Positions 1 through 6,449 of a stretch of 8,631 bases of DNA are shown here, piece by piece. The stretch spans positions 1-8,631 of the forward strand of contig JBHJHK010000512.1 of assembly GCA_050330975.1 (NCBI GenBank). Direction: 5' to 3'. Under the pieces are notes generated by a model. It searched no databases. It saw only the letters and a list, made by a program, of their open reading frames with translations, and was not told where the DNA came from. Source of the stretch: JBHJHK01 sp050330975 (GTDB lineage Bacteria; Pseudomonadota; Gammaproteobacteria; Competibacterales; Competibacteraceae). The position numbers and the translations under genes were made by a program. Within the stretch, counting starts at the first letter, position 1; each line of letters starts with the position of its first letter.

Positions 1-2
1 CC

Positions 3-425
3 AAGCACCACGACGAAGAACAAGTGTTGTTGGACATGATGTCCGTCCTCTTTGAGCCCGGTGACTTCAACACCGGCGAGGAGCTAATCTACAAGCGCCC
101 GGGGCTACAAAACGCGGTACTGCGCAAACTGCGCCGGGGGGCGTTCAAAGTCAGCGCGGTCATCGACCTCCACGGCATGAGCGTGCCCACGGCCCGCTCG
201 GTGCTGGTGAAGTTCCTCGCCACCGCCCGCCGGGAGCACATGACTTGTGTGCGGGTCATCCACGGCAAGGGCAATCGCTCCCGCCACAAGGGTCCGGTCC
301 TCAAGCAAAAGGTCAACCACTGGCTGCGCCAGCGGGACGCCGTCTTGGCCTTTTGCTCGGCGCGCCCCATAGACGGCGGCACTGGCGCCGTCAACATCCT
401 CCTCAAGCGGGTCAGCGATCTCTGA
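3..425 (+). CDS. Smr-domain protein, SmrA/YdaL-like (5' truncated by the window edge)
   Basis: The reading frame is open from base 3 without a stop, and codons before the GTG at 24 still read as protein (KHHDEEQ...), so the true start lies upstream of the window. The C-terminal Smr domain is clear: the DLHGM motif (about residues 48-52 counted from the GTG at 24), then HGKG (80-83), then the tail WLRQRDAVLAFCSARP and GGTGAV typical of SmrA/YdaL proteins. The preceding GLQNAVLRKLRRG stretch is the usual linker of this subgroup. Smr domains are nucleic-acid binding and some are nickases or RNA endonucleases; the substrate of this protein is unknown. Its last 14 bases overlap the 3' end of truD on the opposite strand, so the two genes converge with no room for a terminator between them. 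Family assignment is firm; the cellular role is not. Confidence 0.9.
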   Translation, partial: KHHDEEQVLLDMMSVLFEPGDFNTGEELIYKRPGLQNAVLRKLRRGAFKVSAVIDLHGMSVPTARSVLVKFLATARREHMTCVRVIHGKGNRSRHKGPVLKQKVNHWLRQRDAVLAFCSARPIDGGTGAVNILLKRVSDL

Positions 426-1491
426 CGCCTCCCCCCTCCCCCTCCTCCTCACCGACAGAGGCGGTGATCAACTCCCGCAATACGGCGGTGGCAAAGGCCC
501 CGGAGGTGAGGGCAAAGGCCAGGTGGAGGTCGCGGCCCTGCCAATGCCAGGTGAGGTCGTAGATCCCAAGGCGCAGCGCCCGGCGCTCCTGGCGCAGGCC
601 CGCCGCCTCCAAACCCCGACTCAAGGGGGCAACGGCCAGGGCCTGCTCGGCTTCGAGGGTGGCCACATCACCCGCGGTGGCCGGGTCTCCGCGTCCCCAC
701 AAGGGTCCACTGGGGTGGATTTCCCGCCGGGCCAGCCGTTGTTCCAGGGCGTCGTCGACGGCCGCCACGACAAAGCCGGCCTGGCTTTGGTCAAACACCG
801 CAAAATCCCCGGGGAGCAGCCCATTCCAGGTGCCGCCAGCCACCCGCTCGGCACACACCCGATTGAATAGAGCGGCGCGAGCCGCCGATAGGTACAGGGA
901 GCGGCGGTTGCGATCTTTGACCCTCAGCTGCCCGTCAAACCAAGCCCCACAGGCCACTAGGTTGTGGTTGTCTCGGCCAAAGCGCTGGTCGCCGAAGTAG
1001 TTGGGCACCCCCATTTGGCCCAATTGTGCCAAGCGGGCCTCCACGGCAGTGTCCTCCCCCACCACCTGGCGGACGACGATGGCAAAGCGATTGCCCTTGA
1101 GGCCCCCCACCTTGAGTTTGCGGGCGTGGCGTCGGGTGGAGAGTATCTCTACCCCCGGCAAGGCCAGCCCCGCCAAGGCCGCCTCCCCCCGGTTTGACCA
1201 GGGCACCGAGAACCACTGCTGGGTCACCCCATGGCGATCCTTGCGCCCGGCGTAGCCCACGGCCTTGGGGGGCACGCCCAAATGGCGAGCCAGCCCCTTG
1301 GCCACCCAGTCGGTGTTGGCGCCGCGCTTTTCCACCCACAGCCACAGGTGCTCGCCGTCGTCGCTCCAGGGCACCTCCAGCCATTCCACCACCCGGAAAT
1401 CCTCCAACTGGGCGCGCAACAACCCCCGGGCGGGGGGAGGGCCGAAGGCCCGGGGTTCAACGGGGCGCTGGGCCCAATGGCCTGGGGTCAC
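412..1491 (-). CDS. truD: tRNA pseudouridine synthase TruD
   Basis: The 359-residue protein makes pseudouridine at position 13 of tRNA(Glu) and related tRNAs in the cytoplasm (family knowledge). The sequence shows the N-terminal LLRAQLEDFRVVEWL strand, the catalytic motif GRKDRHGVTQQW with the aspartate at residue 85, NYFGDQRFG at 164-172 and the closing LTSGAFATAVLREL near 328-341. Length agrees with E. coli TruD (about 350). The start is a GTG. The in-frame stretch upstream reaches the ispF stop codon without another normal start, and GAGG sits 11 nt before the GTG. The gene follows ispF by 27 nt on the same strand, as in the gammaproteobacterial ispD-ispF-truD-surE order, and is probably cotranscribed. 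The C-terminus carries an extra Glu/Gly-rich tail (SVGEEEGEGGGVRDR), read from DNA overlapping the Smr gene end. No surE follows. Confidence 0.96.
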   Translation of the reverse strand: MTPGHWAQRPVEPRAFGPPPARGLLRAQLEDFRVVEWLEVPWSDDGEHLWLWVEKRGANTDWVAKGLARHLGVPPKAVGYAGRKDRHGVTQQWFSVPWSNRGEAALAGLALPGVEILSTRRHARKLKVGGLKGNRFAIVVRQVVGEDTAVEARLAQLGQMGVPNYFGDQRFGRDNHNLVACGAWFDGQLRVKDRNRRSLYLSAARAALFNRVCAERVAGGTWNGLLPGDFAVFDQSQAGFVVAAVDDALEQRLARREIHPSGPLWGRGDPATAGDVATLEAEQALAVAPLSRGLEAAGLRQERRALRLGIYDLTWHWQGRDLHLAFALTSGAFATAVLRELITASVGEEEGEGGGVRDR

Positions 1492-1518
1492 GGTGGCATC
1501 GCCCTCGAGGTCAATCCA

Positions 1519-2010
1519 TCAGGGGCGCGGCTCGCCCTGGGCGGTCAACAGCACCACGGCGGGGGCGGCAATGCCCAGGCCTTGGCCGACAAACCCCAGG
1601 CCTTCGGTGGTGGTGGCTTTGACGTTGACCGCCCCTGGGGAAATGGCCAAATCAGCGGCGATAACGGCGACCATGGTGTCGATGTGGGGGGCCATTTTGG
1701 GGGCCTGGGCCAGAATGGTGCCGTCGGCGTTGGCGGGCCGCCAGCCCGTTTCGGTCACCCTGGCCACCACTTCTCTGAGGAGCAGGCGGCTGTCGATCCC
1801 GCGGTAGCGGGGGTCGGTATCGGGAAAGTGGCGGCCGATGTCCCCCAAGGCGGCGCCCCCGAGCAAGGCGTCGCACAGGGCGTGGAGCAAGACGTCGCCG
1901 TCGGAGTGGGCTTTGATTCCGCGGTCAAAGGGAATGGTGACCCCCCCCACCACCAAGTGATCCCCGGGAGCGAAGGCGTGGACGTCAAAACCGTGACCGA
2001 TGCGGAACAC
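1519..2010 (-). CDS. ispF: 2-C-methyl-D-erythritol 2,4-cyclodiphosphate synthase (IspF)
   Basis: The 163-residue enzyme cyclises CDP-methylerythritol 2-phosphate to MEcPP in the non-mevalonate (MEP) isoprenoid pathway and works as a homotrimer (family knowledge). The family signature is intact: RIGHGFDVHAF gives the metal ligands D9 and H11, KAHSDGDVLLHALCDALLG gives the third ligand H43, followed by DIGRHFPDTDP and, near the C-terminus, NVKATTTEGLGFVGQGLGIAA, which forms part of the CDP-binding site. Length is normal (E. coli 159). The start is a GTG preceded by a strong GGGAGG with 7-nt spacing. ispD, the usual immediate upstream partner, is absent here; a DUF3754 membrane protein ends 31 nt upstream on the same strand. 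truD follows 27 nt downstream. Confidence 0.97.
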   Translation of the reverse strand: MFRIGHGFDVHAFAPGDHLVVGGVTIPFDRGIKAHSDGDVLLHALCDALLGGAALGDIGRHFPDTDPRYRGIDSRLLLREVVARVTETGWRPANADGTILAQAPKMAPHIDTMVAVIAADLAISPGAVNVKATTTEGLGFVGQGLGIAAPAVVLLTAQGEPRP

Positions 2011-2017
2011 CGAGGCG

Positions 2018-2023
2018 CCTCCC
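2018..2023 (-). promoter_or_regulatory. Ribosome binding site of ispF
   Basis: On the minus strand GGGAGG lies 7 nt before the GTG start of ispF. It fixes the GTG as the start, giving the normal N-terminus (M)FRIGHGFDVH. Confidence 0.75.
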
Positions 2024-2041
2024 GGGGCAGTGATGGGTCGA

Positions 2042-3490
2042 TTAATGGGGGGCGGCTCGAGCCCCGGACCCCTGGACCTCGACGTCCCCAGGATCCCAGG
2101 CCAGGGCCTCCCCTTGGCCGTTGGCGTGGAGAAACAGATGATCCCACAGGTAATCCAGGAGGTGGTTGGCCTCCTCGAGCGCCAAGGGCCGGCAAAAACC
2201 CTCGGGGTCCTGGGTCAGCAAGGCGCATTCATAACGGTGCCACTGGCGGGCCAGGGCGGGGGATTCGATGGCCCTGAGCTTGTGCAGTACATCGTCGATG
2301 TCGAAGTCCACCGCCACCCCCAATTCCTCGTGGAGCCAGGTTTCCACCCGGGCGTCCAGGGCGGCGGCGGTGAGGGGCTCCTCGCTGGTGATGAGGTGAT
2401 AGTACACCAACAACGCCTCCTTGACCGCGGCTTCCTCGGCCTCGTCCACCAGGGCGTACACCACGCTTTCGTTGGTGGCGAGACTGCGAAAGAACAGGGT
2501 GTCGGCGATGCGTTTGAGGTAAGTGAGGCGCTTTTTCTGGTAGTTGCCGTACTGGCGGGCGGCGAAGCCCCCCAGGGTCATGGACAGGGTCAAAGCGGCG
2601 GCGATCACCGGAAATAAACCCGCCATGGGTATGTCATCGAGGCCCAACCAACTGAGACCCCGCTGCCCCGCCACCAAAACCACCAGGGCGGCGGCGATGA
2701 GCAGCAGATGGGGCAACACCTTGGCGGCCAAGGCCACCATCGCCCCCAGGGCGGGGATCACCAGCAGCCACTGGTCCCAGGGCGCCATCCGCACCCGCAA
2801 GTTGGGAAACAGGATTTCCAGGTCGTATTTGGGAATGTCTTTATAGAGATAGAGGTAACACTTGCCGGGAATGAAGGGCAATTTCTTCAGCTGGCGTCCC
2901 CGGGCGGCCATGGCCTCGGCGCTTTTGAACCACACGGCCAACACCAAGCGCTCGTAGACCGGTTGGGTCTCGCGGCTGGGCCAAAAGCCCCATTTTTTGC
3001 GCGGTACATCCTGGTGGCGGAGACCGCGGCCAAACAGACGCCAGTTCTTGAAGTCGTCGGTGTCGACTTCGGTGCGCAGCGCGACGATGCCCGCCCGCTC
3101 CACGGCGGCACGGAGGTCGGCGGCGGTGAGGGGCACGTAGCGGGCCGCGCCGAGGAGTTGCTCTAGGTGATGCCGTTGTTCAACGCTGGTATCTCGCGCC
3201 CCAGGCGGCGCCTCAGCCCCCTTAGCGACGGTGTCCGCATCGGGGTTGAGGGGCTGATAGAGGCGTTTGAGGGTTTCTAAGCTGTGGTGGTAGCGAAAAT
3301 GTTGGTAGGCGGCAAAGATCTCGGCAAACTGGCGAAACTGGTTCTGTTGGGCGGCAGACAGGCGTCCTTCGGCCAGCAGTTTGTCCACCAACTGCCAGCG
3401 GGCCAAAGGGATATGGGACTCCAGGGGGAGGTCCGGGTGGGTTGCTCCAACGGCGGTCGATGGGGAAGAGTCAGTGTTGGCCGCGTCCAT
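2042..3490 (-). CDS. DUF3754 (TMEM143-family) integral membrane protein
   Basis: This 482-residue protein resembles the DUF3754 family, which includes eukaryotic TMEM143; its function is unknown. Visible hallmarks are VPLTAADLRAAVERAG followed by the TEVDTDDF and LFGRG segments, then CYLYLYKDIPKYDLEILFPN at about 212-230, which is the DUF3754 core. A hydrophobic stretch of about 36 residues (about 239-276, perhaps a hairpin) and another segment (about 288-311) follow. A soluble C-terminal domain begins QKKRLTYLKRIADTLFFRSLATN and is rich in acidic and leucine-containing helices. The start at ATG 3490 is preferred. The same frame is open up to ATG 3676, but that extension is Pro/Ser/Arg-rich with poor GC3 and overlaps a different, more coding-like frame. 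No good ribosome site precedes ATG 3490, so the start is not certain. ispF begins 31 nt after its stop, implying cotranscription. Confidence 0.82.
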   Translation of the reverse strand: MDAANTDSSPSTAVGATHPDLPLESHIPLARWQLVDKLLAEGRLSAAQQNQFRQFAEIFAAYQHFRYHHSLETLKRLYQPLNPDADTVAKGAEAPPGARDTSVEQRHHLEQLLGAARYVPLTAADLRAAVERAGIVALRTEVDTDDFKNWRLFGRGLRHQDVPRKKWGFWPSRETQPVYERLVLAVWFKSAEAMAARGRQLKKLPFIPGKCYLYLYKDIPKYDLEILFPNLRVRMAPWDQWLLVIPALGAMVALAAKVLPHLLLIAAALVVLVAGQRGLSWLGLDDIPMAGLFPVIAAALTLSMTLGGFAARQYGNYQKKRLTYLKRIADTLFFRSLATNESVVYALVDEAEEAAVKEALLVYYHLITSEEPLTAAALDARVETWLHEELGVAVDFDIDDVLHKLRAIESPALARQWHRYECALLTQDPEGFCRPLALEEANHLLDYLWDHLFLHANGQGEALAWDPGDVEVQGSGARAAPH

Positions 3491-3692
3491 GGGGGATGGT
3501 GAAATCCAGCTCGGGACCGACGGGGACAATGTCCGGGGCATTGACGGTGCCGTGGCTTTGATGGTGGTTTTTGATGTGGTCGAGGTGCGCCGAGGCGGCG
3601 ACACCGGCGGCCGTGATACGGCTTTCGAGTGTAGGCCCAAAGGCCGGAGTAGTCCACCAACTGCCGCCGGTCGCATTTCCAGTGCCCCGCAC
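3471..3692 (-). pseudogene. Possible short gene or frameshifted remnant upstream of the DUF3754 gene
   Basis: Between the CpxP-like gene and the DUF3754 gene, a GTG-started frame of 73 codons reads ESRITAAGVAASAHLDHIKN and onward to a TGA that overlaps the DUF3754 start by 20 nt. From about 3630 down its third positions are mostly G or C, as in the real genes here, unlike the other two frames. Just before that point another frame reads CDRRQLVDYSGLWAYT. Joined by a one-base shift near 3630, the two give a continuous stretch that looks like the end of a winged-helix domain (DYSGLWAYT plus LESRITAAG). I therefore suspect a 5'-truncated, frameshifted remnant, though an intact small gene is possible. 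No family was recognised with confidence, and the winged-helix reading is inference. Confidence 0.35.
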
Positions 3693-3712
3693 CTACGGCG
3701 TCGCAGGGCGCC

Positions 3713-4231
3713 TTAGGGGGTTTCCACCTCGGCCTGGCGCAGGGCCTCTAGCCGGCGCTCGAGGCGTTCTAGGCGCTCGGCCCGCCATTGGGATCGCCGT
3801 TCCGCCAAGGCGGTGCGCTGCTCGTCGCTCAAGACCGACAGCAATTCGGCGCGGGTGCGGGCCCGCAACACCATGGCATCGGCCACCAGCTGGCCGTGGG
3901 CGTCGGCCAAGGTGCGCACGGTGTCCTCCTGGAAGGGCAGGGTGCGACCAGCCCGGCGCACGGTCCGGCGGCTGTCCCTGATTTCCCTCGTCAAGGCATC
4001 GAGCTCGGGGCGGACGGTGTCCACCACGGCGTCCATGGCACTGCGCTGCTCGGGGGTCAGGTCCAACTGGCCGTCGAGGCGGTCGATGAGGCGCTCTAGG
4101 CGGGGACCGGGGTGACCGCCGCGGTGGTGCCCCCAACCGTGGGGACCGGCGACGGCGGCGACGGCGCCGGCGAGTGCCACGGCGGCGGCGGTGGCGGCGA
4201 TGGTGCGGGATATGGTGAACTGACGCAGCAT
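3713..4231 (-). CDS. CpxP/Spy-like periplasmic LTxxQ-motif protein
   Basis: The 172-residue protein has an N-terminal signal peptide: a basic start MLRQFTISR, an Ala/Val core at about 10-28, and a likely cleavage after AVA at 28. The mature part is largely helical and charged. It carries two LTxxQ-type motifs, LTPEQ (58-62) and LSDEQ (134-138), the hallmark of the Spy/CpxP/ZraP family. CpxP proteins bind the sensor kinase and inhibit it until misfolded envelope proteins titrate them away; Spy is a chaperone (family knowledge). Divergence from a CpxR-like and CpxA-like pair supports a CpxP role. A His/Gly-rich segment (HGWGHHRGGH, 31-40) follows the signal, as in metal-binding relatives such as ZraP, so metal sensing is an alternative. 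The start ATG has AGGAG 8 nt upstream. Confidence 0.85.
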   Translation of the reverse strand: MLRQFTISRTIAATAAAVALAGAVAAVAGPHGWGHHRGGHPGPRLERLIDRLDGQLDLTPEQRSAMDAVVDTVRPELDALTREIRDSRRTVRRAGRTLPFQEDTVRTLADAHGQLVADAMVLRARTRAELLSVLSDEQRTALAERRSQWRAERLERLERRLEALRQAEVETP

Positions 4232-4239
4232 GACAATTG

Positions 4240-4244
4240 CTCCT
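4240..4244 (-). promoter_or_regulatory. Ribosome binding site of the CpxP-like gene
   Basis: AGGAG on the minus strand, 8 nt before the ATG at 4231. It supports that start over the longer out-of-frame reading beginning at 4265. Confidence 0.7.
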
Positions 4245-4250
4245 GAGGTT

Positions 4251-4265
4251 GTAAAAGGGCGACAA
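4251..4265 (+). promoter_or_regulatory. Weak CpxR-box-like repeat near the CpxP-like gene
   Basis: GTAAA, five bases, then GACAA: 8 of 10 matches to the E. coli CpxR consensus GTAAA-N5-GTAAA. It lies about 20-35 nt upstream of the CpxP-like start codon. It has the same orientation and the same 5-nt spacer as the better site at 4322-4336. On its own it would be weak evidence. Confidence 0.35.
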
Positions 4266-4321
4266 TGCCGCCGACGGGACTCAGCCTACCCCTGGGGCTC
4301 GCAAAGTTGGGTGGCAGGGGG

Positions 4322-4336
4322 GTAAAGTTAGGTCAA
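4322..4336 (+). promoter_or_regulatory. Probable CpxR box in the divergent cpxP-cpxR region
   Basis: GTAAA, spacer GTTAG, then GTCAA: 9 of 10 positions match the known E. coli CpxR box GTAAA-N5-GTAAA, with the canonical spacing. It sits in the 153-bp region between the divergent CpxP-like and CpxR-like genes, where autoregulation is expected. The second half-site is also the left edge of the palindrome at 4330-4350. The CpxR DNA-binding domain encoded next to it keeps the family's recognition region, so the same target is plausible. Confidence 0.55.
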
Positions 4337-4350
4337 GGGTCCCTTGACCT
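4330..4350. promoter_or_regulatory. Perfect 21-bp palindrome upstream of cpxR
   Basis: AGGTCAAGGG and CCCTTGACCT form 10-bp perfect inverted arms around a central T. An outer GTTAG (4327-4331) and CTAAC (4354-4358) extend the symmetry with a small offset. It lies 34 nt before the cpxR GTG. It could be a dimeric-regulator operator or, if transcribed, a leader hairpin in the cpxRA mRNA. No T-run follows on the plus strand, so it is not a normal terminator. Confidence 0.6.
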
Positions 4351-4384
4351 CAGCTAACGTCCATGGCCCCGAGGACGATGACCG

Positions 4385-5077
4385 GTGACCCGAATTTTGT
4401 TGGTGGACGACGACGAAGATTTGGCGGAGCTGTTGGGGGATTACTTGGCCTGTGATGGCTTTGTCCTCGACGCCGCCCACGACGGCGCCACGGGTCTCGA
4501 CAAGGCCCGCGACGGTCCCTATCGAGCCGTCATTCTCGACGTCATGATGCCCGAGCTGGGGGGCTTTGAGGTGCTGCGGCGGCTGCGGCAACACTCGACG
4601 GTGCCGGTGCTGATGCTCACCGCCAAAGGCGAAGACGTGGACCGCATCGTGGGCCTGGAACTGGGTGCCGATGACTATCTGCCCAAGCCCTGCAACCCCC
4701 GGGAACTATCGGCGCGGTTGCGGGCCATTTTGCGCCGCAGCGGTGGCGTCGAAGACCACGACCGCGGGGGGCAGACGCCCGCCGTGGTGGTGGACGACCT
4801 CACCCTCAAACCCTCCGAGCGCCGAGCGTATCTCCGAGGGGACCCCGTTACCCTCACCGGCGCCGAATTCAGCCTGCTGGAGGCGTTGCTCCACTGGCAA
4901 GGCCAAGTGGTGACCAAGGCGACCTTGTGTGAACAGGCCCTTGGGCGCCCCTTGGGCGCCTACGATCGCAGCATCGACATGCACATCAGCAACCTGCGCA
5001 AGAAACTCGGCCCCGCTAGAAACGGCGAACCCCGGATCAAGGCGGTGCGGGGAGCCGGTTACATCTACGTGTGCTGA
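4385..5077 (+). CDS. cpxR: CpxR-like OmpR-family response regulator
   Basis: This is a 230-residue two-domain cytoplasmic regulator. The receiver domain (about 1-118) shows the acidic triad D8-D9-D10, the phosphoacceptor D52 in ILDVMMP, T79 in LMLTAKG and K101 in DDYLPKP. The closing LRAILRRSGG leads into a winged-helix DNA-binding domain (about 135-230) with LTGAEFSLLEALL, the SIDMHISNLRKKL recognition region and the final RGAGYIYVC. The sequence is close to E. coli CpxR throughout, including GLELGADDYLPKP and DRSIDMHISNLR. Phosphorylated CpxR activates envelope-quality-control genes (family knowledge). The GTG start is supported by GAGGA 9 nt upstream; a nearby ATG at 4378 is out of frame. 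The CpxA-like kinase follows after 52 nt. An adjacent CpxR-like box suggests autoregulation. Confidence 0.92.
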   Translation: MTRILLVDDDEDLAELLGDYLACDGFVLDAAHDGATGLDKARDGPYRAVILDVMMPELGGFEVLRRLRQHSTVPVLMLTAKGEDVDRIVGLELGADDYLPKPCNPRELSARLRAILRRSGGVEDHDRGGQTPAVVVDDLTLKPSERRAYLRGDPVTLTGAEFSLLEALLHWQGQVVTKATLCEQALGRPLGAYDRSIDMHISNLRKKLGPARNGEPRIKAVRGAGYIYVC

Positions 5078-5129
5078 TGGTATCTCACCCGCCGACATCT
5101 CCACTTTCGCCGCGCCCTTCTTCCTCCCT

Positions 5130-6449
5130 ATGCCACTGTTTTGGCGACTTTTCCTAGGGTTTTGGCTCGCCGCCGTATTGGCCATTGGCACTGGAGCGTG
5201 GCTATCGACCCAGCTGTTGCGCCAGGAGTGGCCGACCTTTGTCACTCGGCGGCTGGAGCGGGAACTCACCGCCTACGCCGCCACCGCCGAGCTCTTGTTG
5301 GAGACCGGCGGCCCCCCGGCCCTGGAGCGCTGGCTGGAAAGGCTGCCGGATCGCCGCCGGGGGCCGTTGTTGATCTTCGATCAACGGGGACGAGAACTCT
5401 TCGGCCGACCGTGGCCCCACCATCCAGAGTCCCCCGTGGTGCGACGGATCCAGGGAACCACGGGACTCTATGACTTGGTGCTCCCTTTCCCCCCCCCTTG
5501 GGAGCGCCGGAGGGGCTGGACCTTTTGGCGCCGCTGGGACACGTTGGCCCAGCTGGCCAGCGCCATTGCCGCCAGCGGCCTGTTCGCCGGGGGCGTGGCC
5601 CGCCACCTCACCCGACCCATCCAAGCCCTGCGGGCCACCACCCAGCGCCTGGCGGCGGGAGATCTGACGGTGCGGGTGGGGCATAACCTCCCCGGCCGCT
5701 GGCGGGAGCTCGACCAGCTAGGGCGCGACGTCGACCGCATGGCGGTCCGCCTAGAGGCGTTGCTGGCCGCCCAGCGCCGGCTATTGCGGGATGTGTCCCA
5801 CGAGTTGCGGTCGCCGTTGGCCCGGCTCCAGATTGCCCTGGGGCTGGCCCAGCGCCGCTGCCAGGGCGGGGAGGCCGAGCTCGCCCGCATCGCCCGGGAG
5901 GCCGACCGCTTGGGGTCTCTGGTGGATCAGCTGTTGTCCCTCATTCGCCTGGAGTCGGGTACTGAACCCCTGGCCTGTGAAACGGTGGACCTCACGGCGC
6001 TGCTGGCCGACATCGTCGCCGATGGCGCCTTTGAGGGCGCCGGGGAGCGGACGGTCGCCGGGGATATCCAAGATGGTCTCAGTTTGTGGGGGAATGCCAA
6101 TATCCTCCACAGCGCCGTGGAAAACCTGGTGCGCAACGCCCTGCAACACACCCCCCCCGGCACCGCCGTCCAGGTCAAAGCCACAACCGCCACTCCTGGT
6201 GCCGTGGTCATCCAGGTGATCGACGGCGGCCCCGGGGTGCCCGAGGCAGACCTAGGTCAGTTATTTGATCCCTTCTATCGGGTGGCCGACGCCCGGGATC
6301 GCCGCAGCGGTGGCTTTGGCCTGGGGCTGGCCATCGCCGCCCGGGCCGTGGCAGCCCACGGCGGGACGATCCACGCCTGGAACGCCCCCCCAACGGGTCT
6401 GGGGATACAGATCAATCTGCCCCCATCGCCCCGAGGTCACAGGGCGTGA
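5130..6449 (+). CDS. cpxA: CpxA-like sensor histidine kinase
   Basis: The 439-residue inner-membrane kinase has TM1 at about 7-30 (LFLGFWLAAVLAIGTGAWL), a periplasmic sensor of about 105 residues, and an Ala/Gly-rich TM2 at about 138-158. A HAMP linker follows (TRPIQALRATTQRLAAGDL). The phosphoacceptor H224 is in DVSHELRSPLARLQ. ATP-binding boxes are N (ENLVRNALQH, 331-340), G1 (DGGPGV, 365-370), F (FDPFYR) and G2 (GFGLGLAI). DARDRRSGGFGLGLAI matches the CpxA signature closely. It would phosphorylate the CpxR-like protein encoded upstream and be restrained by the CpxP-like protein (family knowledge). The frame is open upstream to 4929, but that part overlaps cpxR. ATG 5130 begins a normal TM-leading N-terminus, although no clear ribosome site precedes it. 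The stop overlaps the next start (GTGA). Confidence 0.91.
   Translation: MPLFWRLFLGFWLAAVLAIGTGAWLSTQLLRQEWPTFVTRRLERELTAYAATAELLLETGGPPALERWLERLPDRRRGPLLIFDQRGRELFGRPWPHHPESPVVRRIQGTTGLYDLVLPFPPPWERRRGWTFWRRWDTLAQLASAIAASGLFAGGVARHLTRPIQALRATTQRLAAGDLTVRVGHNLPGRWRELDQLGRDVDRMAVRLEALLAAQRRLLRDVSHELRSPLARLQIALGLAQRRCQGGEAELARIAREADRLGSLVDQLLSLIRLESGTEPLACETVDLTALLADIVADGAFEGAGERTVAGDIQDGLSLWGNANILHSAVENLVRNALQHTPPGTAVQVKATTATPGAVVIQVIDGGPGVPEADLGQLFDPFYRVADARDRRSGGFGLGLAIAARAVAAHGGTIHAWNAPPTGLGIQINLPPSPRGHRA

Noticed and set aside
1231..2277. A long plus-strand open frame opposite truD and ispF
   Set aside because: It is antisense to two certain genes, is Gly/Pro-rich with no domain, and long antisense frames are expected at this GC content.
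3491..3676. N-terminal extension of the DUF3754 protein to ATG 3676
   Set aside because: The extension is Pro/Ser/Arg-rich, has low GC3, lacks a ribosome site, and overlaps a frame with better coding character.
4938..4959. Perfect 11-bp tandem duplication (CCCTTGGGCGC twice) inside cpxR
   Set aside because: The encoded ALGRPLGAYD aligns in length with the same part of E. coli CpxR, so it is normal coding sequence and not a recent duplication.
4929..5129. N-terminal extension of the CpxA-like kinase into cpxR
   Set aside because: It is out of frame with the certain cpxR coding sequence, and CpxA-type kinases begin with a short segment before TM1, as ATG 5130 gives.
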